A DNA stretch of 64,000 bases, taken from the NCBI GenBank assembly GCA_038228295.1, contig JBBRPH010000011.1:1-64000 (forward strand). The letters are read 5' to 3'. The translations under genes and the position numbers were made by a program. Position 1 is the first letter of the stretch, and each line of letters opens with the position of its first letter. Below the pieces are notes generated by a model. That model saw only the letters and a program-made list of their open reading frames with translations. It was not told the DNA's origin and did no database searches. Of the stretch, positions 53,713 to 61,825 are shown in pieces. This DNA is from JAICKM01 sp038228295. Lineage in GTDB: Bacteria > Chloroflexota > Chloroflexia > QHBQ01 > JAICKM01.

Positions 53713-55098
53713 ATGATGTGGCAAACCTATCTGCAACCGACCGCGCTGGACGAGACGCTGAGCCTGCTGCGCGACCACGCAGGGGCGGCCCGCGTGGTGG
53801 CAGGCGGCACGGACCTGATCGTGGAGTTGGCGCGCGGCATCCGCCCGACGGCGACGGTGATTGACATCAGCCGCGTGACCGAACTCAAATACGTGCGCGC
53901 CGAGGCGGGGCTGATCCGGCTGGGCGCGCTGGCGACGCATAACGATGTGCCGGCCACACCCGCTTGCGTGGCCGGGGCGTTGCCGCTGGCGCAAGCGTGC
54001 CTCGAAGTGGGTGCGCCGCAGATCCGCACGCGCGGCACGATCGCCGGCAACGTGATCACCGCGTCGCCCGCCAACGACACGATCTCGCCACTGCTGGCGC
54101 TGGGGGCGGCGGTGGTGCTGACGCGGCTGGGCGGCGAACGGGTGGTGCCGTTACGCGACTTCTATACGGGCGTGCGCCGCACCGTCATCGCCCCCGACGA
54201 ACTGCTGCGCGAGATCCGCTTCCCCGCGCTGGGTAGCGACGCACGCGGGCTGTTCCTCAAACTGGGCCTGCGCCGCGCCCAGGCTATTTCGGTGATTCAC
54301 TTGGCGCTGGTGCTGCACTTCGACGGCGACACCGTGCGCGCCGCAAGTATCGCGCTCGGTTGCCTGGCCCCGACCGTCGTCCATGCACCGCAAGCCGAAG
54401 CGTATTTAGTCGGGCGGCAACTCACGCCGGAAGTCTGCACCACCGCCGGGCGGCTCGCGTGCGCCGATGTGCGGCCCATCGGCGACCTGCGCGGCTCGGC
54501 GACCTACCGGCTGGCAACGCTGGCCGCCTTGCTGGCCGACGGGCTAACCCGCATCGCCGCCGGCACCCAAGCGGCCGGCTTCCCCGCCCGTCCGGTGCTG
54601 CTCGATACCGGCGCGCCCACTCCGGCGGCGGCACCGGTCGCTTGGGCCGGTACGATCCGCACCACGATCAACGACCAAGCCCAGCAGTGGCCCGCCACCG
54701 CCTCCGGCAAGACGCTGCTCAACGCCCTGCGCGACGAGGCGGGGTTGACCGGCTGCAAAGAGGGCTGCGCCGAGGGTGAGTGTGGCGCGTGTACCGTCTG
54801 GCTCGACGGCCAAGCGGTCATGGCCTGCCTGGTGCCCGCGCCCCAAGCGCACGGCCGGGCGATCACCACCATCGAAGGGCTGGCGGCCGGCGACACGCTG
54901 CATCCGCTGCAACAGGCGTTCATAGACCACGCCGCCGTGCAATGCGGCTTCTGCATCCCCGGCATGATCATGGCCGGAGCCAAGCTGCTGGCCGAGTGCC
55001 CCAGCCCCGATCTCGCCGCCGTGCAGACCGCCGTCAGCGGCAACATCTGCCGTTGCACCGGCTATCGGAAGATTTTAGAGGCCATCCAGAAGGCGTAA
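53713..55098 (+). CDS. FAD/2Fe-2S fusion subunit of xanthine/CO dehydrogenase family
   Basis: 461 aa. Residues 1 to about 290 match the medium FAD subunit (CoxM/XdhB): VVAGGTDLIVEL and TRGTIAGNVITASPANDT. From about 320 follows the small subunit (CoxS/XdhC-like) with two 2Fe-2S sites: Cys348, 352, 357 and 360 in CKEGCAEGECGACTVW and the later CGFCIPGM and CRCTGYRK. The order FAD then 2Fe-2S is the reverse of the XdhA fusion. It passes electrons from a molybdenum subunit, which is absent here. AGGTGA gives a weak ribosome site; ATG 53716 is an alternative start. Confidence 0.92.
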   Translation: MMWQTYLQPTALDETLSLLRDHAGAARVVAGGTDLIVELARGIRPTATVIDISRVTELKYVRAEAGLIRLGALATHNDVPATPACVAGALPLAQACLEVGAPQIRTRGTIAGNVITASPANDTISPLLALGAAVVLTRLGGERVVPLRDFYTGVRRTVIAPDELLREIRFPALGSDARGLFLKLGLRRAQAISVIHLALVLHFDGDTVRAASIALGCLAPTVVHAPQAEAYLVGRQLTPEVCTTAGRLACADVRPIGDLRGSATYRLATLAALLADGLTRIAAGTQAAGFPARPVLLDTGAPTPAAAPVAWAGTIRTTINDQAQQWPATASGKTLLNALRDEAGLTGCKEGCAEGECGACTVWLDGQAVMACLVPAPQAHGRAITTIEGLAAGDTLHPLQQAFIDHAAVQCGFCIPGMIMAGAKLLAECPSPDLAAVQTAVSGNICRCTGYRKILEAIQKA

Positions 55099-55116
55099 AG
55101 ACGCAGGAGACGCGCA

Positions 55117-55440
55117 ATGCTACCATGGGGCTGGGCGCTGGCGGCGGGGTTGCTGGCGGCGCAATTGGCCGGCGTCGCCTACCGGCGGCGCAACCGCTAC
55201 CCCCGCTTCCTGTTTAATAGCTGGGCGGCTACGGTGTACGCAGGCTTGGTGGCTGTGGATAGCCTGTTAGGGGCCGGGCTGGTTGAGCTAATCGGCGGCA
55301 GCGGGCCGGAAGCCGGCGCGCAACAGAGCGGACTGCTCACCGTTGCCCTGATCGCGGGTCTAGCACTGGTTGCCATTGCCGGGCTGATCCTGTTTTTCCG
55401 TTGGGTGCTACGCGGCGAAATCCACGACATTCCCGACTAA
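55117..55440 (+). CDS. Small membrane protein, unknown
   Basis: 107 aa with three likely transmembrane helices (WGWALAAGLLAAQLAGVAY, SWAATVYAGLVAVDSLLGAG, GLLTVALIAGLALVAIAGLILFF) and a positively charged RRRNRY loop. No known family. AGGAG lies ahead of the ATG. It follows the dehydrogenase subunit by 18 bases and may be co-transcribed; it converges with murJ. Confidence 0.65.
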   Translation: MLPWGWALAAGLLAAQLAGVAYRRRNRYPRFLFNSWAATVYAGLVAVDSLLGAGLVELIGGSGPEAGAQQSGLLTVALIAGLALVAIAGLILFFRWVLRGEIHDIPD

Positions 55441-55454
55441 TCCGGCGGGGCGAA

Positions 55455-57221
55455 CTAACGCCGCCGCAGCAGCCGGATCGCTTCGCCCAACTCCTCGGCG
55501 CGCAACAGGCGCGCCACCGCCAAGTACAGCCCCAGCCCCACCATACCGCCGGCCGCCAGAATCAGCCCCGCCGCCACCTTGATGCTAATCACATCGGCGG
55601 CCGGGTGAATATTCGCTGCCAGCCAGGGCACCACCGGCACCAGCACCAGCGCCATCGCTGCCGCGCCGGCCACGCTCACACCCGCTCCGCGCACGAAAGC
55701 CCGGTCGAACAACCCCGGCAGGCGGCGACGCAAGAACACGACCAACGCGATCAACTCGCCCGTCGTTGTCAGCGACAGGCTGATCGCCATGCCGCTCTGA
55801 TCCAGCCTTAACCCCCGTATCAGTGTCTGACTGAGAATGATGTTGGCGACCACGGTGACGACCGACACGATGACCGGTGTGCGCGTGTCGTGCAGCGCAT
55901 AAAAGCCGCGTGTGATCAACTCAACCAGCACATAGGCCAACAACCCCCAGGCAAACCAGCCTAGCGGCGCGGCCACCCGATCCACGGCATCCGCCGTGAA
56001 GTGGCTGGACTGGAACAACAGACTCACCACCTCGTGGCGCAGTAGACCCAGTAGCACCGCCGTCGGCAGGGTCAAGAAAAGCAGTGTGCGCAAACCCCCG
56101 GCCAGCGTGGTTCGCATGGCCGCCAAATCGCCCCGGCTTACCTGCGCGGTCATCGTCGGGAACAGCACCGTGGCTAGGCTCATGGCGAAGATGCCGTGCG
56201 GCAACATCATCAGCACATAGGCGTAGTTGAAGGCCGCCAACGCGCCGTCGTTCGGCAAATAGGACGCCACGTTGGTTAGCGCTAGCGCGTTTAACTGGAA
56301 CGCCGCCTGACCCAAGATGCGCGGTCCCATCAGCCGCACCACCTGACCGACGCCTTCATCGCGTTGATCAAGGTGAAACGGCTGGTAGTGCATCCCGACA
56401 CGGATCAATCCCGGCACCTGCACCAGGAAATGCAAGCCCGCTCCGATCACCACGCCGAACGCCACGCCGTAGATGCCCCAGATCGGCGCAAGTAGCAGTG
56501 CCCCCAGGATGATCGCGAGGTTGTACATAATCGGCGCAAAGGCCGGCAGGGTAAATTGCTGCCGTGCGTTAAGGATGCCCTGCGCCCAGCCGCCCAGCCC
56601 CAAAAATAGCGGCGACAGCAACATAATGCGTGTCAGGTCCACCGTCAACGCCTGTTTGTCGGGCGGGAACTTTGGGGCCAACAGCCCGCCGACTAATTGC
56701 GGGGCTAGCAGGGCCAAGACAATGCCGCCCAATGCCAGCAGCACCACCGACGCATTGATCAAGGTGCTGGCAAGCCGCCACGCTGCCGCCGCTTTCTGCT
56801 GCTCGATCAACCCGGTGAACACCGGAATAAACGCCGAGCCCACGGCACCACCGATAATCAACAGGAACAGCGTATCCGGGATGTTGAACGCGGCGGCGTA
56901 GGCATCGGGGCGGATGTCGTGCAGGTTGGGCGGAAACTGAGCCGCGATGACGATGTTGCGGACCATGCCCAGCACGCGGCTCAGGGCAAACGCGACCGCG
57001 ACTAGCGCCGCCGCCCCGGCCAAGCGCCGCCCCGTTCCCTGACCTGCCCCAGCAGGCGGTGCCGCCGCATCCGTCGGCAGCATGGCTGTATTCAGCCGCC
57101 CCACCGGGTAGGCCGATAAAGGGATTGCATCACCCAATCCGGGTGGTTCTTCAGGCGCGGCAGTCGGTTCAACGGCTAGCGGATCAGAAGCGCGGTTCGA
57201 CACTTGCTTTCTCACGTCCAT
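55455..57221 (-). CDS. murJ: Lipid II flippase MurJ/MviN
   Basis: 588 aa with 14 predicted helices after a ~60-residue soluble N-terminus (Pro-rich, unusual for MurJ). AFALSRVLGMVRNIVIAAQF and AFNIPDTLFLLIIGGAVGSAFIPVF are the signature first helices; later RFFALHDTRTP-like RGFYALHDTRTPV is conserved. It moves lipid II across the cytoplasmic membrane for peptidoglycan synthesis. ATG 57221 is preferred: TATTAT lies six bases upstream with TTGCGC 17 bases before it, a leaderless arrangement. Divergent from rpsT. Confidence 0.94.
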   Translation of the reverse strand: MDVRKQVSNRASDPLAVEPTAAPEEPPGLGDAIPLSAYPVGRLNTAMLPTDAAAPPAGAGQGTGRRLAGAAALVAVAFALSRVLGMVRNIVIAAQFPPNLHDIRPDAYAAAFNIPDTLFLLIIGGAVGSAFIPVFTGLIEQQKAAAAWRLASTLINASVVLLALGGIVLALLAPQLVGGLLAPKFPPDKQALTVDLTRIMLLSPLFLGLGGWAQGILNARQQFTLPAFAPIMYNLAIILGALLLAPIWGIYGVAFGVVIGAGLHFLVQVPGLIRVGMHYQPFHLDQRDEGVGQVVRLMGPRILGQAAFQLNALALTNVASYLPNDGALAAFNYAYVLMMLPHGIFAMSLATVLFPTMTAQVSRGDLAAMRTTLAGGLRTLLFLTLPTAVLLGLLRHEVVSLLFQSSHFTADAVDRVAAPLGWFAWGLLAYVLVELITRGFYALHDTRTPVIVSVVTVVANIILSQTLIRGLRLDQSGMAISLSLTTTGELIALVVFLRRRLPGLFDRAFVRGAGVSVAGAAAMALVLVPVVPWLAANIHPAADVISIKVAAGLILAAGGMVGLGLYLAVARLLRAEELGEAIRLLRRR

Positions 57222-57334
57222 TCGGCTATAATAATTGCTGGGCTTGCAGTGCGCAAGCTCCGTTATGTCCATTAAGGCTGCGCCTTTAGCGCGCCGCTAT
57301 TATACACGGAAACAGGCAGGAGGATCAGACCGCA

Positions 57335-57631
57335 TTGGCTAATATTAAATCCGCGATCAAACGCATCAAGATTGGCGCAACCAAACAGGCCCGCAATCGC
57401 CCGATCCGTAGCGCGCTCAAGACATATGTGGGCAAGGCGCGCCGCGCCGTAGATACCGGCAACACCGAGACCAGTGCCGCCGCCGTCGTCACCGCGATCA
57501 GCGCACTTGATAAAGCCGCCGCAAAGGGTATTATTCACCCCAACAACGCCGCCCGCCGCAAGTCGCGCCTGATGGCGCGCCTGAATAAAGCCGCCGCCGG
57601 CACCCCGACGACCGGCCACGGCGCGCATTAA
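57335..57631 (+). CDS. rpsT: 30S ribosomal protein S20
   Basis: 98 aa. ANIKSAIKRIKIGATKQARN and the Lys/Arg/Ala-rich remainder with HPNNAARRKSRLMARLN are typical of S20. The start is TTG, behind AGGAGG about 11 bases upstream. A UUG start is also used by E. coli rpsT, where it takes part in self-limitation by S20. A promoter-like TATTAT lies at 57294-57299. A short hairpin AAAGGCGCAGCCTTA-like stem (57273-57287) precedes it. Confidence 0.95.
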   Translation: MANIKSAIKRIKIGATKQARNRPIRSALKTYVGKARRAVDTGNTETSAAAVVTAISALDKAAAKGIIHPNNAARRKSRLMARLNKAAAGTPTTGHGAH

Positions 57632-57650
57632 GCTTCCCCAGTCTACCACA

Positions 57651-57704
57651 GAGACGCAGAGCCGCTGAGAACCGCCGTGTTCTCGCCTCTGCGTTTCGCC
57701 GTTT
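57651..57704 (+). terminator. Hairpin after rpsT
   Basis: ACGCAGAG pairs with CTCTGCGT and the inner GAGAAC with GTTCTC, giving a two-part stem. It lies between the rpsT stop and the sugar dehydrogenase start and may end the rpsT transcript. Confidence 0.55.
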
Positions 57705-57726
57705 TTAGCGCAAGGTACCGCTCCTA

Positions 57727-59049
57727 ATGACTGATTACCGTGCTGAACTGTTACACAAGTTTCGCACTCGCCAGGCCCACGTCGCTGTGATCGGACTGGG
57801 CTATGTCGGCCTGCCCCTGGCGGTGGGTTTCGCCGAAGCCGGCTATCGCGTCACCGGCATTGACCTGGATGCGCGCAAAATCGCGGCGATCCGCGCCGGC
57901 GAGTCGTACATCGAAGATGTACCCGCCGCTGCGGTAGCCGCGCTGGTGCAGGCCGGCCGGCTGACCGCCACCAGCGATTCGGGCGTACTGCGCGAGTGCG
58001 ATGCCGCCTCGATCTGCGTGCCCACCCCATTGGCGAAAACCGGCGATCCCGATATCTCCTACATCATTAGCGCGACCGAAGCCGTTGCCCAAGGGCTACA
58101 CCCCGGTATGGTGGTGGTGCTGGAGTCGACGACCTATCCCGGCACCACTACGGAAGCCGTGCTGCCGTTGCTGGCGAACAACGGCGGCAACCTGCGCGTC
58201 GGTGAAGATTTTTTCCTGGCCTTCTCGCCGGAACGCGTCTCGCCCGGTGACGGCGGCTGGTCCACGCGCACCATGCCCAAAGTAATCGGCGGCGTAACCC
58301 CGGCTTGCTTAGACGTGGCGACGGCCTACTATTCGGTAGCCATAGACACACTGGTGCCGGTCTCCTCGACCGAGGCGGCCGAGATGGTCAAGCTGCTCGA
58401 AAACACGTTTCGCGCTGTCAATATCGGTTTGGTCAACGAAATGCTGCTCATGTCCGACAAACTGGGCCTGAATATTTGGGAGATTATTGACGCGGCGGCC
58501 ACCAAACCGCTCGGCTTCATGAAGTTCACCCCCGGCCCCGGCCTCGGCGGGCACTGCATCCCCATCGATCCACTCTATCTGAGCTGGAAAATGAAGTCGC
58601 TGAACTACACCGCACGCTTCATCGAACTCGCCAGCGAGATCAACACCGCGATGCCGATCTACTGGGTGAGCCGGGTGCAAGATGCGCTGAATGATGTGGG
58701 CAAGCCGGTCAAGGGCAGCACGATCCTCGTACTGGGCGTAGCCTACAAGCCCAACATCAGTGATGTGCGCGAGTCGCCCGCGCTCGACATTATCCAGTTG
58801 CTCGAAGGCAAAGGCGCGCACGTCAGCTACCATGATCCGCATGTGCCGATTTTGCACCACGAAGGCATCGTGATGACCGGGGTAGCCGACCTATCCACCG
58901 CGCTCACCGCCGCCGACTGCGTGGTAATCGCCACCGACCACGCCGACTACGACTGGTCGGCGGTCTACCGTCAAGCACAACTGACCGTAGACACGCGCAA
59001 CGCTTTGCGCCACGTTACAAGCCACGCAGCGGGAGCGTCCGTCGGCTAA
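57727..59049 (+). CDS. UDP-sugar (WecC/TviB-like) nucleotide-sugar dehydrogenase
   Basis: 440 aa. VAVIGLGYVGLPLAVGFAEAGY (about 19-40) binds NAD+. The middle holds FLAFSPERVSPGD and the C-terminal part GVAYKPNISDVRESPALDIIQLL. The catalytic Cys277 is in GGHCIPIDPLYL. It oxidises the C6 of a UDP-sugar to a uronic acid in two steps, probably for surface polysaccharide. HCIPIDP rather than CFPKD points to the UDP-HexNAc dehydrogenase branch. Confidence 0.93.
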   Translation: MTDYRAELLHKFRTRQAHVAVIGLGYVGLPLAVGFAEAGYRVTGIDLDARKIAAIRAGESYIEDVPAAAVAALVQAGRLTATSDSGVLRECDAASICVPTPLAKTGDPDISYIISATEAVAQGLHPGMVVVLESTTYPGTTTEAVLPLLANNGGNLRVGEDFFLAFSPERVSPGDGGWSTRTMPKVIGGVTPACLDVATAYYSVAIDTLVPVSSTEAAEMVKLLENTFRAVNIGLVNEMLLMSDKLGLNIWEIIDAAATKPLGFMKFTPGPGLGGHCIPIDPLYLSWKMKSLNYTARFIELASEINTAMPIYWVSRVQDALNDVGKPVKGSTILVLGVAYKPNISDVRESPALDIIQLLEGKGAHVSYHDPHVPILHHEGIVMTGVADLSTALTAADCVVIATDHADYDWSAVYRQAQLTVDTRNALRHVTSHAAGASVG

Positions 59050-59166
59050 CAGTAAACTGTGCAGCCGGGCCGAGTGCTAAAAGCCGAGGCAGGCGGAGTT
59101 GCCCACTATCACGGCGGAATCCTTTGCGTTCGTTACCACGGAGTAAAAGGTCCGCCGGCGGCCCCC

Positions 59167-59196
59167 TTGACAGTCCTTGCTTACCTATGATACCCT
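59167..59196 (+). promoter_or_regulatory. Candidate promoter of the GGDEF/HD-GYP gene
   Basis: TTGACA (59167-59172), 18 bp and TACCCT (59191-59196) with TGa just upstream. It lies 56 bases before the TTG start. The -10 is weak. Confidence 0.45.
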
Positions 59197-59251
59197 AATC
59201 TAACAGTAGGGACGCGCACGGAGAGCCGGCGCACCTAGAAAGGGGCCAGCT

Positions 59252-61816
59252 TTGAGTGCCACGCACGCCACACCAAAGGTGCGTGAGCAGGCGGAGTCCA
59301 GCCGGGACACGCCCGCCCCGGTGCGTTCTGCGCGTGCCCCTATATCCGCCTCGGGAGCAGAACTCAGCCTGCATCTGCGCTGGCTGTTGGTCTTAGTCGC
59401 CGGCACCACTTACCTATTGGATACAGACATCTTCGCGACTGCGCTACTGGCCGGCGTAATCGCGCTCTTCAACGCTACCCTCTATGTCGTCTACAGGCGG
59501 GGTCAGCGCCCGCCTATACAGATCATTGTGCCGGCTGACTACCTATTTATTTCGCTGCTCATCCTATTGCGCGGGGGAGCCACTAGCGAGGCGTACCTGC
59601 TGTATGCGCTGCCAATTTTCTATTTGGGCCTCTATTACGGAGTGGGCGGAGCGATCAGCGCGAGCGGGTTAGCGATGGTCAGCTACAGTGCTACCCTAGT
59701 CGCCGGCAGCGCAATACCGCCGGTGCCGGCCCAATTCGCAACGGCCGGCCATGTAATTGTGCGCCTGATCTATTTCGGCATCGTCACGTTGGCGGCAGTG
59801 GCGGTCCTGCGCTACCAAGCGCGCAGTCGGCAGAGCTTTGAGCAGTTGCACGCCCGCGACCGGGAGCAGGTACGGCGCCTGGAAGCCATCAGCCGCATCA
59901 CCCAGCAACTGAACACCGCGCCCGCCAGCCAAGACATCCCACGTATCATCGCCGAAGGCACTCGTAACGTCATCCCGTTTAAGAACTGCCGCGTCCACAT
60001 GATCGCGCAGACCCCCGACGGCCCGCGCCTGCCGATGGTTGCGTTGTACGGGCCGCCCATAGACGGTGGGCTGCTGATGAGCGGAGCGCGTAAACTGCGG
60101 CTGGGCGAGGGCATCACCGGTTGGGTAGCCCAACATGGCGAGCCGTTGCTGATCGCCAATGCCGTCGCAGATCCGCGTGCTGTCCACGTACCGGGTACCC
60201 CACAGGCCGCCAACTCGCTGCTTGTGGTGCCGTTGCACGTCGGCGGGCAGGTCAAAGGGGTAATCGCCCTTAGCCAAGCCGGCGTGGGCGCGTTCAGCAC
60301 CGACGACTTGCAACTGATGGTCACGCTGGCGAACGCCGCTGGTATCGCGCTCACCAATATCGAGAGCCGCGAGTCGCTGGCGCATCAGGCCACCACCGAC
60401 GCAATTACCGGGCTACGCCACCACGGTGCGTTTCAGGCCGCGCTGGCCGATTCTATCGAAGCGGCGACACGATGCACCGAGTCGTTGACGCTAGTGCTGT
60501 TCGACATTGACGGCTTCCGTAGCTACAACGAACGGTTGGGTTTGGCCGCCGGCGATGCGGCGCTACGCCGCGTGGGCCAGTGTTTGCAACAGGCGTGTGC
60601 CGCTGCCGGCAGCACGCAGGATGTGACAGGCGAACCGCAAAACGCTTGCTGCTTCCGCATCGGCGGTGATGAATTCGCGCTGCTGCTCAGTGGTCCGGCC
60701 GCGCAGACCGATACGGCGATCCGCTTGGCGCGCGTGGCTATTCAGGCCGCAGGGACGGCCACGCCGGGCGATGCGTTGGGGCGGATCGCGCTATCCGCCG
60801 GGCTGGCCGTCTTTCCCACCGATGCCGGCACCCGTTATGAACTGCTGGACACCGCCGAGGCGGCGCTCTATCTCGTGCGCCAAACAGGCGGCAACCGGCT
60901 GGGCCTGCCCGACGCGGCGGCCAAAGAAACGCTGCGCCTGCGCCGCATGGTGGAGCAGATGGTACAGGCCAGCCTAGCCGAAAGCGGTTCACCCGCTGCC
61001 GTGCGCCACCTAGTGGCGGGCGCAGTAGAGGCGGGGCAACACAGCCGCCACGCGCCGTTGGCTCAGCAACTCACCACCGAAGCTTTGCGCGCCCTCGCGG
61101 CGGCCATTGATGCCAAAGACGATTACACCCGCGGGCACAGTGAGCGGGTGGCCGCCACGGCCGGCGAGATTGCCCGCTGGATGGGTATGAACGAAACCAC
61201 CGTGGAGCACACCACGACCGCCGCCCGGATGCACGACATCGGCAAAATCGGTGTGCCCGACGGCGTGTTGCACAAGCGCACCGCCTTGACCCCCTTAGAA
61301 CAGGCGATTATGGCGACCCACCCCGACATCGGAGCCGACATCCTGGCCCCCATCCACACCCTGCGTGAAGTGGTGCCGATTGTGCGCCACCATCATGAAC
61401 ATTTTGACGGCCGCGGCTACCCACAAGGGCTGGCCGGCGATGCGATCCCACTCGGCGCGCGTGTGGTCGCCGTGGCCGATGCGCTGGATGCCATGATTAC
61501 GGATCGCCCTTATCGCAGCGGAATGCCGATTGCCACAGCGCTGGCCGAGCTACAAAAATGGGCGGGCAGCCACTACGATCCGGCAGTGGTCGCGACGGTA
61601 GTGGCCCTCTACAGCCCCGAAGGCGCGGGCCTGGCGCTGCATGGCGTGATGCCGCTAGGTCGCCCCGCTGACGTGCCCAGCGTCCCGCTCCACATGGTGG
61701 AGACCACCACTCCTACCCTCGACTTGGTGATGTATCCGGAGCCGGTGGCGGTGCCGCTGCAATTTCCGTTGCTGCACGCCATTATGCAGGATCAGACGCT
61801 TGAAATCGGCGAGTAA
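59252..61816 (+). CDS. Membrane GAF-GGDEF-HD-GYP signalling protein
   Basis: 854 aa. About six N-terminal helices (35-190), GAF domain (about 210-375), GGDEF domain with intact RIGGDEFALL (GGDEF at 471-475) and a C-terminal HD-GYP domain with HDIGK (His661) and HHEHFDGRGYP (GYP at 722-724). It can therefore both make c-di-GMP and hydrolyse it. Start TTG 59252 follows AAAGGGG by six bases; no ATG or GTG lies near. Its stop is ten bases before the GT-C-like gene, so c-di-GMP control of surface sugar assembly is a possible link. Confidence 0.94.
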   Translation: MSATHATPKVREQAESSRDTPAPVRSARAPISASGAELSLHLRWLLVLVAGTTYLLDTDIFATALLAGVIALFNATLYVVYRRGQRPPIQIIVPADYLFISLLILLRGGATSEAYLLYALPIFYLGLYYGVGGAISASGLAMVSYSATLVAGSAIPPVPAQFATAGHVIVRLIYFGIVTLAAVAVLRYQARSRQSFEQLHARDREQVRRLEAISRITQQLNTAPASQDIPRIIAEGTRNVIPFKNCRVHMIAQTPDGPRLPMVALYGPPIDGGLLMSGARKLRLGEGITGWVAQHGEPLLIANAVADPRAVHVPGTPQAANSLLVVPLHVGGQVKGVIALSQAGVGAFSTDDLQLMVTLANAAGIALTNIESRESLAHQATTDAITGLRHHGAFQAALADSIEAATRCTESLTLVLFDIDGFRSYNERLGLAAGDAALRRVGQCLQQACAAAGSTQDVTGEPQNACCFRIGGDEFALLLSGPAAQTDTAIRLARVAIQAAGTATPGDALGRIALSAGLAVFPTDAGTRYELLDTAEAALYLVRQTGGNRLGLPDAAAKETLRLRRMVEQMVQASLAESGSPAAVRHLVAGAVEAGQHSRHAPLAQQLTTEALRALAAAIDAKDDYTRGHSERVAATAGEIARWMGMNETTVEHTTTAARMHDIGKIGVPDGVLHKRTALTPLEQAIMATHPDIGADILAPIHTLREVVPIVRHHHEHFDGRGYPQGLAGDAIPLGARVVAVADALDAMITDRPYRSGMPIATALAELQKWAGSHYDPAVVATVVALYSPEGAGLALHGVMPLGRPADVPSVPLHMVETTTPTLDLVMYPEPVAVPLQFPLLHAIMQDQTLEIGE

Positions 61817-61825
61817 TCGCCCACT

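Noticed and set aside
59050..59251. c-di-GMP riboswitch before the GGDEF/HD-GYP gene
   Set aside because: The conserved GEMM core and tetraloop receptor are not present in the leader.
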